28,063 bases of DNA, from positions 1 to 28,063 of IMG/VR virus record IMGVR_UViG_3300026184_000052. One strand, written 5' to 3'. The position numbers and the translations under genes were made by a program. Source of the DNA: a virus. Below are positions 6,497-14,713 of this stretch, piece by piece; the stretch's first letter is position 1; each line of letters begins with the position of its first letter. The notes beneath the pieces are model-generated. The model was given only the letters and a program-made list of their open reading frames with translations. It did not search any database and had not been told where the DNA came from.

Positions 6497-9082
6497 TTAG
6501 CGATTGCTCGCGCTGTAGGCAATGACGGAGGTGAAGCGATTGCGGATCGGATCGGGCACCTTGATGGCGCTGTATTCCTCACCATAGGCCTGCTTTTGCC
6601 CCGTGGGCTTGCCGGTGCTTGAGTCCACCGCCTCAAACGGCTGCCCCGTCATAAAGGGCTTGGCGATGGTGTAGGCGCAGGTCCCGCGCTGACCCAGGAG
6701 GATCCGCTCGTCGCCCAGGTCGGATCCCGGGACATCCGAGCTAAACGCCGGGATGCCCTTCACCATCTGCAGGTTCCCCATGCTCGTGGTGTCGGTGCCG
6801 TTCTTCTTGCTCTGCGCCTCGAACTGCCGGGCATTGGTGCAGGTGTCGTTGAGTGTGGCGCTCATCAACTGGAAATCCGGCTCAACGAAACGATCCGACA
6901 TCATCGTCGCCTTGCGGCCACCGATGGCGCGTAGCAGGCCATTGAGGTGCAGATCCAGATCGGTGCTGCCGTTGTCGGTGTCGAATTTGACGATGTTGGT
7001 CGCATAGTCATAGCTGATGGTATCGGCGCTGGCGGTGGAGCTCGGGGTCACCGGAGAGCCGGTTTGATCCACGAACTGCACATAACCCAGGTTGTAACTG
7101 GTCACCCGGTAATAGGTGCCCGCTGACTGGGTGCCGGTGCCGTCGTACTCGCTGATCGCCGAACCGTTGAGCTTGACCGTGATCGGGTTCGACTCCGAAC
7201 CGATGGCGTTGCCCTCCAGGTCGCGATTCTGATGCGGCCGCACGATGGGGAACTGGGCGGTCTTGATGGTGCTGGTGGCGCCATCCAGCTGCGCGTCCAG
7301 GTCCTCGTCGGTAATGGAGGCCGCCAGGTAGGAGTCCGCGGCCCGCTGCATCGTGTTGAGGATGGCGATGGTCAGCAGCTCGCGCATATAGCGGGAGTTG
7401 GTGGCCACGTTGCGGGCCAGGGCATCCCAGTCGATGCGGCTGGCGCGCGAGAAGTGGATCACCTCGTTGCTCAACAGATAGGCCAGCTTGCGGGCCACGA
7501 TGTAGGCGGTGTCCATCTTCTGCTGCACGCTGGCGCGGTGGATGGGTTGGCCTTCATACACGACGCCCTGGTTATACACGGCCGATACGTCGCGCAGCTC
7601 ATAGGGGATCTGTGTGGTCGCCTGCGCCTGCGGGTCGGTCATGGTATTGACCAGCTGCAACACGTCGAGATTGGCCAGCACCTCGCGAATCACCGCACGT
7701 TGCACGCCCACCGGCAGGTTGGTGTCGCCCACGCCGGTGGTGCCGCCCGCCAGCATCTTGTGCTCGTTGACCAGGCGCGGGGCGTTGAGCTTGTCGAACT
7801 CGGCCAGCACCTTGGTGATGAAGGGGGAGTCCTTCTCGGGCACCGCGATCTCGCCGGAATGAAAAGCGGAGGTCTCGCGCAGGTGCTTCTGGTAGGTCTC
7901 CGCCAGCGACTTGATCTCGTTTTGATGGCTGACCTCGATATGAACATGACCGCCCGGGCCCTGGCCCTCGAAGGCCATGTCGGCGAGTTTCTTCTGCGCC
8001 ACCATGGCGTTGCCGATATCGATCTGATGCTGGGCCAGCTTGGTGACCTGCTCCTCGGTCATCTCGGCGGTAATGAGATCGGAGGAGTCGAGCTTCTTGC
8101 GTTGATCCTCGCTCAGATCACCGAGGCCCTCGGCCTCGTCGAGCAGTTTCTTGAACTTATCGACATTGGCCTGGCGATTCTCCTCGAGCTTCTTGCGCTC
8201 CTCGGCCTCCTGGGTGCGCATGTCGGCCATCAGTTTCTTGACCTGCTCCTCGCTCATGCCGCCCTGGGCGGGGTTAACCGAAAGGTTAATCACGGGATCC
8301 TTGCCTTCGTTGCCGTCCTCGGCGAGTTGTTTGGCCAGGTTCTCGCCCGACTCGATAAAACTCTCCATCAGGGCTTTCTGTTGATCCTCATCCGCCAGGG
8401 TCTTGCCGGTCTTTTCAAAGCCGGCCACCAGCTGATCGATGATGCCCTGGCTGAGCTTTTTCTCTGCCAGGCGCTTGCGCAACGTGGTAATAAACTTTTC
8501 CATCGTTTTCTCCAATTCGTTTTTGATCTGGTTCGTGACGCGGTCGCTCAGATAGGTGGGGGCATCGCCGAGGCCATCCTCGGACAGTTGCACCGGGTCC
8601 AGGCGCTTGATAACGGGGCGCGTCGTCAGGGCCGCCCCCAGCAGGGTGGGGCCGTGAATTTTGCGATCCTCATTGTCCTGCCAGTTCTCGTGAAACTCTG
8701 CGGACAGGTAAATAAATCCCTTTTGTGTGATGGATTCGATCCCATAGTCCGTGAGCTCCACCTCCCCCCGTAACTTGTTCCCATCCAGGAAAAGCCGGGT
8801 AAAGTAACCGGCGGCGCCATTGCCAGGATTGTGCGCGACATCCAGCGCGACCCGTTGGCCGAACACGCCGGCCTCAAAGTTGCGCACCATCGACAGCAGC
8901 ATCGGGCGCGTGATGTCGAACTCGCCATACCGCGGATCGTAGAAAGTCCCCGTCCGGGTCACCGTCACCACCGCGGTGCGTTTGCCTTGCGCCAGCGTCC
9001 GCGCGTCCACGTGGTCGCTGTAAAAGCGCCTCACCCCATCCAGGGTGTTGCTGTCGAGTTTAAAATGTCGCGCTGCTTGCAT
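6497..9082 (-). CDS. Fused prohead protease, scaffold and major capsid protein
   Basis: An 861-aa polyprotein. I start it at ATG 9082 because GGGAG lies 6 nt upstream; a 19-codon longer form would begin inside a terminator hairpin. Residues 1-165 are a Mu gpI-like phage protease: H84 in ALDVAHNPG, S127 in FIYLSAEFHENW, and the GPTLLGAALTTRPVI signature. Residues about 195-375 are a charged coiled-coil scaffold. Residues about 385-861 are an HK97-like capsid domain, from HQNEIKSLAETYQKH through NLPVGVQRAVIREVLANLDV to the C-terminal RNRFTSVIAYSAS. These parts are usually separate genes. A good internal ribosome binding site precedes Met194, so a shorter scaffold-capsid product without the protease is likely, as with nested lambda C/Nu3. 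A terminator follows. Confidence 0.88.
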   Translation of the reverse strand: MQAARHFKLDSNTLDGVRRFYSDHVDARTLAQGKRTAVVTVTRTGTFYDPRYGEFDITRPMLLSMVRNFEAGVFGQRVALDVAHNPGNGAAGYFTRLFLDGNKLRGEVELTDYGIESITQKGFIYLSAEFHENWQDNEDRKIHGPTLLGAALTTRPVIKRLDPVQLSEDGLGDAPTYLSDRVTNQIKNELEKTMEKFITTLRKRLAEKKLSQGIIDQLVAGFEKTGKTLADEDQQKALMESFIESGENLAKQLAEDGNEGKDPVINLSVNPAQGGMSEEQVKKLMADMRTQEAEERKKLEENRQANVDKFKKLLDEAEGLGDLSEDQRKKLDSSDLITAEMTEEQVTKLAQHQIDIGNAMVAQKKLADMAFEGQGPGGHVHIEVSHQNEIKSLAETYQKHLRETSAFHSGEIAVPEKDSPFITKVLAEFDKLNAPRLVNEHKMLAGGTTGVGDTNLPVGVQRAVIREVLANLDVLQLVNTMTDPQAQATTQIPYELRDVSAVYNQGVVYEGQPIHRASVQQKMDTAYIVARKLAYLLSNEVIHFSRASRIDWDALARNVATNSRYMRELLTIAILNTMQRAADSYLAASITDEDLDAQLDGATSTIKTAQFPIVRPHQNRDLEGNAIGSESNPITVKLNGSAISEYDGTGTQSAGTYYRVTSYNLGYVQFVDQTGSPVTPSSTASADTISYDYATNIVKFDTDNGSTDLDLHLNGLLRAIGGRKATMMSDRFVEPDFQLMSATLNDTCTNARQFEAQSKKNGTDTTSMGNLQMVKGIPAFSSDVPGSDLGDERILLGQRGTCAYTIAKPFMTGQPFEAVDSSTGKPTGQKQAYGEEYSAIKVPDPIRNRFTSVIAYSASNR
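8501..8513 (-). promoter_or_regulatory. Internal ribosome binding site and start (Met194) in the capsid fusion gene
   Basis: GGAG at 8513-8510 lies 6 nt before an in-frame ATG (8503-8501), exactly at the boundary between the protease and the scaffold. Starting here would give a 668-aa scaffold-capsid protein. This is the position where a separate capsid gene would normally begin. Confidence 0.6.
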
Positions 9083-9096
9083 GTATCGCTCCCAAC

Positions 9097-9130
9097 AAAA
9101 AAGCCGGCGGCGCTTTCGCGCGGCCGGCTT
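9097..9130 (-). terminator. Intrinsic terminator just before the capsid fusion gene
   Basis: On the minus strand AAGCCGGC pairs with GCCGGCTT around an inner GCGC-GAAA-GCGC stem-loop with a single mismatch, followed by six T. It is the last part of the 104-bp repeat, and only about 14 nt remain between its T-tract and the capsid start, too little for a promoter. Confidence 0.85.
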
Positions 9131-9200
9131 GGTCACCATTTGCTCGCTCAGTCTGAACTCTAGCCCCCCACTAGAGACATAAACAGGGCCGGGGCTGTCA
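9097..9200 (-). repeat. 104-bp direct repeat, copy 1 (left border of accessory cassette)
   Basis: Nearly identical to 14424-14527 in the same orientation. Differences are one A/G change, a 3-nt indel with a neighbouring change, and three bases in the loop of a small CTCTAG/CTAGAG hairpin. It begins on the minus strand with the stop codon of the 106-aa gene (TGACAGCCCCGGCCCTG), continues through the hairpin and a GCGAGCAAATGG stretch, and ends in the terminator. Confidence 0.9.
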
Positions 9201-9518
9201 CTCTCCGACCACCATCAGCTGGATCGGGCTCTTGAGTAACTGATTCGCGCCAAACTGGGCGGACAGCTGCAGCGAATAGTCCCCGGCCTGATCGATATCA
9301 CCGGCGGCGGTGGTGTATGTGGCATATTGATTCGCGTTATAGGTCACCCCATCGACCACCAGGTCCTGGCCGCCGACCTGCAGGCCGTCGCTGGTTGTTT
9401 TTTGTATGCTCGACCCATCCGGCCGGCTAATGGTCAGGGTCAGGGCGGTAGCTAACGACAGGTCGTATGCCAGATCAATCACCACGATCTTGCCGTATTC
9501 GCCTTTCTGATAGGCCAT
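9198..9518 (-). CDS. Hypothetical beta-rich virion-type protein
   Basis: A 106-aa protein with GGGAG 6 nt before ATG. Alternating strands (KIVVIDLAYDLSLATALTLT, YSLQLSAQFGANQLLKSPIQ) and an AAGDIDQAGDYSLQ turn resemble the small beta-sandwich found at the N-terminus of BppU-like baseplate/fibre proteins. I cannot name a family. It is the last gene of the repeat-flanked cassette, and its TGA stop is the first base triplet of repeat copy 1. Confidence 0.65.
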   Translation of the reverse strand: MAYQKGEYGKIVVIDLAYDLSLATALTLTISRPDGSSIQKTTSDGLQVGGQDLVVDGVTYNANQYATYTTAAGDIDQAGDYSLQLSAQFGANQLLKSPIQLMVVGE

Positions 9519-9519
9519 C

Positions 9520-10806
9520 TCAGACTCCCGTAATGTTGGTCATCGGCGCGGTTAGGATCTCGTAGGCAACCACCGTTTGCACGCTGGAGGCGGTGACGGC
9601 CGAGACCGTAAGATTTATTCCGACATCCCCCGCGATGCTGTATTGACCGGCCACGCCGTATTGCATCGAGGCGGCTGGCGTCAACGACATGAGCGCGCTG
9701 CCTAGGAGGCTCTGATGCGTCGCATAATTCACCGAGCCGTTCACGCCCAGCGAGATAAGAGAGCCGCCGCTAATCGAGTGCTGCCCGGCCTGGCTCGCCT
9801 GCATTGTCGCGTTGACCGACATCTGCATGATGACGTCGGTCTGCATGTAATAATGGGATGCCTTGACCATCGTCGCCCCGGCGCCCAGCGTCAGGGATAC
9901 GGCCCCGGAAAAGGTGTTAATCACATTATATTGCAGCGTCGCCGACACATTGATTGTCGCCGAAACAGCGGCGGATATACTATGGTGCGATGATTTTGAT
10001 AACGTCCCGGAAGGGGTGACAGATAAATTTACATTGCCCGCGATACTATGCGCCCCGGGGGTTTGGAATAGCGCACCAAACCAGTCATTGTGCAGGGATT
10101 GATACTCAGTATCGGACAGCGGGCGGTTGAAGATCGCAATAAGATGATGCTTGCCGGGGAGGTTGCCGCTGCCGCTCAACCCGCCGATATATTGATAATC
10201 GCTGAAGCTGAAGGACCCGCCCGCCGCCGATCCCACGTTCGCCAATGAGCCGGACTCCAAACCGAACAGCACGTCCGAAGTGCCGCCATTTATCCAGTTG
10301 CCGGCGAACGAGAACTTGGTCGACAGATCAGAAGGCAGCGTCTGCGTCGAGCTCGACATCCGGTAGCCCGACCCGACGTACCACGTAATATAGTCGGTGT
10401 CATTCTTGCCGAAGAACGCGTTAGACCCCCCGTTGGCGATCAGGCCGTTGTACGCCCCACCCGCATCCATGCCGGCGCAGGCCGCGAACACACCGAAACC
10501 ACCTTGGCTTGTGCCGCCGGGCACCGTTTGCGCGGCTGAATGTCGGATGCCGTAAAAATTGTAAGTGCCGTTGGCTAATGTTTGAAAGTAATTAAAACTG
10601 GTTCCTTTCCAGGTTGCCTGCCCCACCACGACAGGATTATCAACGCTCATGTCGGCATTGCCGGCGTCGTCAGCCCAGGTATCAACACCGTTCCACGTTG
10701 AAAATTGACCAGACACCCACTCGCGCAGCGTCACGCCATCATCGTCGACCATGTAACAGGCGATCAGATCGGCGGCCAGCCCGGTGCTTTTTAACGTATA
10801 ACCCAT
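9520..10806 (-). CDS. LamG-like domain protein with seven tandem 22-residue repeats
   Basis: A 428-aa protein. Residues about 10-245 look like a concanavalin/LamG jelly roll: DLIACYMVDDDG opening, a WKGTSFNYFQ strand, and the typical closing LIAIFNRPLSDTEYQSLHND. Residues 252-408 are seven tandem units of 21-25 residues, each like (H/Q)HSI-G-(V)-L-V---. Such domains bind glycans, and repeats of this kind form shafts in phage fibres, so a receptor-binding or decoration protein is likely. GGAGG lies 10 nt before ATG. It sits 3 nt after the 886-aa gene, whose N-terminus carries one more copy of the repeat. Confidence 0.75.
   Translation of the reverse strand: MGYTLKSTGLAADLIACYMVDDDGVTLREWVSGQFSTWNGVDTWADDAGNADMSVDNPVVVGQATWKGTSFNYFQTLANGTYNFYGIRHSAAQTVPGGTSQGGFGVFAACAGMDAGGAYNGLIANGGSNAFFGKNDTDYITWYVGSGYRMSSSTQTLPSDLSTKFSFAGNWINGGTSDVLFGLESGSLANVGSAAGGSFSFSDYQYIGGLSGSGNLPGKHHLIAIFNRPLSDTEYQSLHNDWFGALFQTPGAHSIAGNVNLSVTPSGTLSKSSHHSISAAVSATINVSATLQYNVINTFSGAVSLTLGAGATMVKASHYYMQTDVIMQMSVNATMQASQAGQHSISGGSLISLGVNGSVNYATHQSLLGSALMSLTPAASMQYGVAGQYSIAGDVGINLTVSAVTASSVQTVVAYEILTAPMTNITGV
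9583..10053 (-). repeat. Tandem protein-coding repeats in the LamG gene
   Basis: Seven units start near residues 253, 275, 297, 318, 343, 364 and 389 (HSIAGNVNLSV, HSISAAVSATINV, NTFSGAVSLTLGA, HYYMQTDVIMQMSV, HSISGGSLISLGV, HQSLLGSALMSLTP, YSIAGDVGINLTV). Period is 21-25 residues with alternating hydrophobic residues. DNA-level identity is low, so the array is old or diversified. Confidence 0.75.
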
Positions 10807-10809
10807 TTT

Positions 10810-13470
10810 TTAAAGACCTCCGGCCGGCACCCTGTAGACCCAAACATTTTGATCGGTTGGGTTATTAATAACGGCAAAGGCCTTGATGCTGCTGATATAA
10901 CGGAAGCGGCCATAGGTCCCTCGCGCGCCCACGGCGCTCGGCGTTGCCCCGCCGGCGCCGTTCGTGACCTCGACCCACGTCCATGACGCATTGGCGTTCA
11001 GCGATCCATCCGGATTGCGGTAGTCGGCTGGCGGGTCCAGTTTGTAAATCGCAGACCCACCGTTATAGCCCACCAGGGTCTTGCCAACCGGCTCGTATTC
11101 AAATCCGATATTTGTCGCTGTCTTTAGCGGCCCGGTATAGTTCGTCGTGATCTCCACCAGATCCCCGGCGCGGCCGTTGTCGGTATCGATGTCCCATACC
11201 ACGAGGCGATCAGACCCAACATCATGCACCAGCATGATACGGCGCCCAGGGTCGAGCGTTATCCCGTCCGTGTTGTAATCGGTTCCGGAGCTTGATGTGT
11301 TGTATGGCCCGGACCATGTATTTGTCTGCGGATTGAAGCTCCAGAGCGTGTCCGCCTGGCGCAGCTTCACACACCAAACCAGTCCGGTATACGGGTCATA
11401 TTCACAGCCACCTGCCGGCGCGGCGATATCCGGAAAATTCGGGTGCGTCCCTTCGGCGAGATAGCTGCCGCCGACATCGGCCTCAGAGTTGAACTTAAAC
11501 GCCGCGACTTCGCTGGAGCTGACCACGCCGCTATCGGTGACCCTCCACACGTAGGCGCGTCTCGGGGCAAATAGCTCCCTACCCACACCGCCGCCCAGGT
11601 CAGGGATGTAACACATGTTGTCATACATGTGCGCCGATGAAGGCTTGCCGTCCGAGTAGTAATGCTTGTTGAACTCGTTCTGCCAGTTGGTGATGACGGT
11701 CTCTCCGGCCAACGCCGTACCTTTATGTGATGGCGGATCGTATTTACTACCTCCCTGACCGTCGCTAGCATTACCGAACCAGTTCCACTTAGGATTCTCA
11801 GACGTGAAGGGGCCAAACTCGAATATCGTATTCTGTTGGCTACCATGGTGGCCGCCGCAAAAACCAATCACCAAATAATTATCGCGCGCAACCGCGCCAT
11901 TCCAATTTTCTATCACCCCGTCGTGATAGGTCGCCGTCTCTGTCGAGAAGTCCCAATCGCCGGGATTGGCGAAGGCCGTCCAAGCCGTGTTGGATTCAGG
12001 GTCGACATCGCTCCACGGGTTGCCTACGGCAACCCAGGTGCCTTCGTTGGCGCTGGTCAGCCAGGAGGGGTCGTTCGCATTGTATTCAATGGCCGGGTCG
12101 TTGGCACCGTTCTCGAACAGCCGCCACACGTACTGCAACTCTCCCCGATTACGCTTTAGCCATATCTGATTGCTCAGCCACTCGGTATCCATAAAGTGGT
12201 GAATTTCGTTACTCTGCGCAAGGGTCGATCCGTCATAGTCAAACTTGACCGCCTTAAAATGCTCAATGGCGGAAGTAATGAACGATGTATCGCCTGTCCA
12301 CTTAAACGCCACCATCAAAATGCCGATCAAATCGAGGGTGTATACGGGATCGATGCTGGCGTCGTTGCAGCTAAATCCATGAATAGGGTTCAGGTTAACG
12401 TCATGGCCGAACCATATCCCGGTGAAATTACATGGCGATAGCAGACCAAATTCCTGTATATAGCGGCCCATTTTTACCGCTTGATCTCGGATGGTCGCCC
12501 GCTTCGCGGTATCCGTAATCGTATGGTGCGCGTAATAGTAGGCATCCCCCAGCAGGCCGATGTGCAGCGGAATGATCACGCGGGAACCTGAGGCATACGC
12601 ATTGGCGCCTGCCCGGCTGTCCGTCTCCGAGGCGTTCAGGAAGTGCATCCCCGCGGCGCCGGCCGTGACGGTCATCTCCTCCCAGCCGGGCGACTGCAGC
12701 CACAAATCTAATACGGTGTCACGAAACGCGATATCGTTAACGTCGCCGGTTGCCTGGGCCAGTCGGGTCGCCGCGTACAACAATCGCACCGCGCGCCTCG
12801 GCTGTATCCCCGACATCGAATAACTGCCGGCAACAGGCATGTTTGTGCCGTCGCCCTTGTTGTAAACCCACCAGGCCTTGGCGTCTGCGACGATAGCCCG
12901 CGCGGCTGTGATCGCCGCGGAATTGCCGCCCGGGGTTTGCTCGTGGAGCGTGACCAGATCCCACGCCCACATGTGATCGAGCCCCCAGGATCCGTTGATA
13001 TCCGACTCGGCCTGATACCCGGTGCTGGTCTGGCGCTGATTGATCCAGTAATCGGCCCATGCGTCCGCGAAGCACTGATATTCAGCGTCGCCATAGCGGT
13101 CATACTGGTGCAGATACGTCCACAGGTCCGGCCCCTCTGAATCGTAATGCACATCGGGGTCGCCGATGGTAAACGGATTACCGCCACCCGGGCAGGTCTT
13201 TTGATAATAGGGCGTAAAATTCAGATCGATGGGGTCGCCGGGGGTCACGCCAAATTGCGCCGAATTGGCGGACCAGTTGACCCACCCCTGCGCGACGTAG
13301 AAGTCCAATTCATCTTGAAGCGAGGGAAAGGCCGCCTCGGTCCCTATTGGCGAGTAAGTCTCAGCGAAGGCGAGGTTTGATGCGCTGACAGTAAAGGAAA
13401 GGGAGGCCGCGCCGGCAATAGCGTAAGATGCCGGCGCGATCGCTTGGCTACCCTGGACCTTGACTCCCAT
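10810..13470 (-). CDS. Large virion-type protein: helical toroid domain plus kelch beta-propeller
   Basis: An 886-aa protein. Residues 15-40 (YAIAGAASLSFTVSAS) match the repeat unit of the neighbouring LamG protein. Residues about 60-480 contain paired helices (RRAVRLLYAATRLAQATGD, LHIGLLGDAYYYAHH, LDLIGILMVAFKWTGD) and many Trp, Asp and His residues, the look of an (alpha/alpha)6 carbohydrate-active toroid. From about residue 530 kelch-type blades appear (DNYLVIGFCGGHHGSQQNTI, CEYDPYTGLVWCVKL, LWSFNPQTNTWSGPYN). No signal peptide is needed for a virion protein. A polysaccharide-binding or -degrading surface protein is the best guess; I cannot assign catalytic residues or a glycoside hydrolase family. 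It has no collagen-like or beta-helix spike signature. Confidence 0.7.
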   Translation of the reverse strand: MGVKVQGSQAIAPASYAIAGAASLSFTVSASNLAFAETYSPIGTEAAFPSLQDELDFYVAQGWVNWSANSAQFGVTPGDPIDLNFTPYYQKTCPGGGNPFTIGDPDVHYDSEGPDLWTYLHQYDRYGDAEYQCFADAWADYWINQRQTSTGYQAESDINGSWGLDHMWAWDLVTLHEQTPGGNSAAITAARAIVADAKAWWVYNKGDGTNMPVAGSYSMSGIQPRRAVRLLYAATRLAQATGDVNDIAFRDTVLDLWLQSPGWEEMTVTAGAAGMHFLNASETDSRAGANAYASGSRVIIPLHIGLLGDAYYYAHHTITDTAKRATIRDQAVKMGRYIQEFGLLSPCNFTGIWFGHDVNLNPIHGFSCNDASIDPVYTLDLIGILMVAFKWTGDTSFITSAIEHFKAVKFDYDGSTLAQSNEIHHFMDTEWLSNQIWLKRNRGELQYVWRLFENGANDPAIEYNANDPSWLTSANEGTWVAVGNPWSDVDPESNTAWTAFANPGDWDFSTETATYHDGVIENWNGAVARDNYLVIGFCGGHHGSQQNTIFEFGPFTSENPKWNWFGNASDGQGGSKYDPPSHKGTALAGETVITNWQNEFNKHYYSDGKPSSAHMYDNMCYIPDLGGGVGRELFAPRRAYVWRVTDSGVVSSSEVAAFKFNSEADVGGSYLAEGTHPNFPDIAAPAGGCEYDPYTGLVWCVKLRQADTLWSFNPQTNTWSGPYNTSSSGTDYNTDGITLDPGRRIMLVHDVGSDRLVVWDIDTDNGRAGDLVEITTNYTGPLKTATNIGFEYEPVGKTLVGYNGGSAIYKLDPPADYRNPDGSLNANASWTWVEVTNGAGGATPSAVGARGTYGRFRYISSIKAFAVINNPTDQNVWVYRVPAGGL

Positions 13471-13479
13471 TGCCCGCCA

Positions 13480-14121
13480 TTAGGCGACGGTGTTCGATAG
13501 GTCAATATCGTAGGTGTCGTTCTCGGCAATGGTATAAGGGCCGTTGCTGTCCACCTCGATGACCGCAATGCGCGCCGTGGTGCCGGTCGTGTTCACGAAG
13601 TACCCCTGCACCGACCCGGTCCAGCCGCCGACACCGCCGGTAAAGGTCTGCTGGGCATAGGTCCAGGTGTCCGAGGGGCTGTTTGTCCAGCTGCCGTCGG
13701 TCAGTGTTTTTCGTGCATACCCGGTGCCGCTCGGCTCGGTGATGGCCGCCTCGGTGATCGTCTCGTCCGGGGCCACATTTGTGAAAAGGCCCAGCTGCAG
13801 ATCTGTGCCGCGGTCGGTGGTGACATTGTTAAACAACCATTGCCCGACAAGGGTCTCGCCCTCGTCAGGCACAAAGCCGGCCATCGCATAGATCTCCAGC
13901 CTCAACCGCTCCAGCACGCGATCCGGGGTTGGTTCCTCGATGGCGCGCTGCAATGCCATGCGCAGCATCCCGCGCATCGCGATGGACAAGGCCGCCCCCG
14001 CATCGAGACCGGCCAGGCGCAACGTCCAGTAAAACGAGAAGATCGCGAACATCCGCAAGGCATTGAACAAGGCGACGGGGGATGCTTTCCGGGTTGTAAA
14101 ATTCATGGCGATGGTGTTCAT
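13480..14121 (-). CDS. Hypothetical virion-type protein with C-terminal phage fibre-like domain
   Basis: A 213-aa protein. I choose ATG 14121, with GGAG 6 nt upstream; the frame is open 15 codons further. The N-terminal 95 residues are helical and rather hydrophobic (FNALRMFAIFSFYWTLRLAG), possibly an attachment segment. The C-terminal part (LVGQWLFNNV, LQLGLFTNVAPDETITEAAI, TGYARKTLTDGSW) matches a module common in phage and cyanophage structural proteins (GLFTN...P....T...TGYAR). It belongs to the repeat-flanked cassette. Confidence 0.65.
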   Translation of the reverse strand: MNTIAMNFTTRKASPVALFNALRMFAIFSFYWTLRLAGLDAGAALSIAMRGMLRMALQRAIEEPTPDRVLERLRLEIYAMAGFVPDEGETLVGQWLFNNVTTDRGTDLQLGLFTNVAPDETITEAAITEPSGTGYARKTLTDGSWTNSPSDTWTYAQQTFTGGVGGWTGSVQGYFVNTTGTTARIAVIEVDSNGPYTIAENDTYDIDLSNTVA

Positions 14122-14162
14122 GGGCTGCTCCGTTTTTGTAGCGATCCAGGAATCCCCGCGGA

Positions 14163-14411
14163 TCACTGCAGGGTGTACTCGATATGTCCGGTCGCTGGGT
14201 TTTTCTTTCCGACGATCTCGTCGAGTATTTCAACCGCGTGGCCGCGCTGCGTCATCATGCGTTTATACCCTTCGGGGTTGTCGCCGGCCTTTGCCTCGCC
14301 GCGATAGCGCATGGTGAGAGTCGCCGCCCCTGTTTTTGGGTTGATCAAGGCGTTGGGGTTGTTTTTATCGCGACCGCGCTGGCCGACGGATAGATATATA
14401 TGCTGTGCCAT
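14163..14411 (-). CDS. Hypothetical 82-aa protein, first gene of the accessory cassette
   Basis: Start ATG 14411 has GAGGA 5 nt upstream and lies just after the terminator of repeat copy 2; a 19-codon longer form would begin before that terminator. The protein is basic (GRDKNNPNALINPKTG, RYRGEAKAGDNPEGYKRMMT). No family recognised. Its neighbours suggest an accessory virion or assembly role. Confidence 0.6.
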   Translation of the reverse strand: MAQHIYLSVGQRGRDKNNPNALINPKTGAATLTMRYRGEAKAGDNPEGYKRMMTQRGHAVEILDEIVGKKNPATGHIEYTLQ

Positions 14412-14423
14412 TTTTATCCTCGT

Positions 14424-14459
14424 AAAAAAAAGCCGGCGGCGCTTTCGCGCGGCCGGCTT
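14424..14459 (-). terminator. Intrinsic terminator before the accessory cassette
   Basis: Same hairpin as at 9097-9130 (AAGCCGGC...GCCGGCTT with inner GCGC-GAAA-GCGC) followed on the minus strand by eight T. It would stop transcription coming from the portal/MuF genes before the cassette. Confidence 0.85.
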
Positions 14460-14527
14460 GGTCGCCATTTGCTCGCAGTATGAACTCTAGCCCCCTGGTA
14501 GAGACATAAACAGGGCCGGGGCTGTCA
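14424..14527 (-). repeat. 104-bp direct repeat, copy 2 (right border of accessory cassette)
   Basis: Copy of 9097-9200 in the same orientation. It starts with the TGA stop codon of the 62-aa zinc-ribbon gene and ends in the terminator ahead of the 82-aa gene, so both copies occupy a complete intergenic space. Confidence 0.9.
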
Positions 14528-14713
14528 GGTGGCGTAGCTGATCGGCACCCTGACCCATGCCTTGCATTTACACTTGGCCAGCCCGGTGGCCACGTTCACG
14601 CAGCGCGCCGTGATCACCGAGCCGTTGAACACCTGCCGGGTGCAGTGCGGGCAATAGACCGGCAGGTGCACCGAGGCGTTGATGGGGGTGGCGTTATTGC
14701 TTCTGCTTATCAT
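14525..14713 (-). CDS. Small zinc-ribbon protein (Com-like)
   Basis: A 62-aa protein starting at ATG 14713 inside the end of the 47-aa gene (20-nt overlap). Cysteine pairs CPHC and CKCK with an extra Cys between them (ARCVN) form a likely zinc ribbon, as in the small Com-type proteins of Mu-like phages. Whether it regulates translation or helps assembly is unknown. Its stop codon opens repeat copy 2. Confidence 0.6.
   Translation of the reverse strand: MISRSNNATPINASVHLPVYCPHCTRQVFNGSVITARCVNVATGLAKCKCKAWVRVPISYAT

Noticed and set aside
7232-8773. 513-aa plus-strand frame opposite the capsid fusion
   Set aside because: Antisense shadow of the scaffold and capsid coding sequence; no ribosome binding site or domain.
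9083-9139. 19-residue N-terminal extension of the capsid fusion
   Set aside because: It would begin before a strong terminator, whereas ATG 9082 has a well-spaced GGGAG. Kept only as a finding because the second repeat shows the same in-frame extension.
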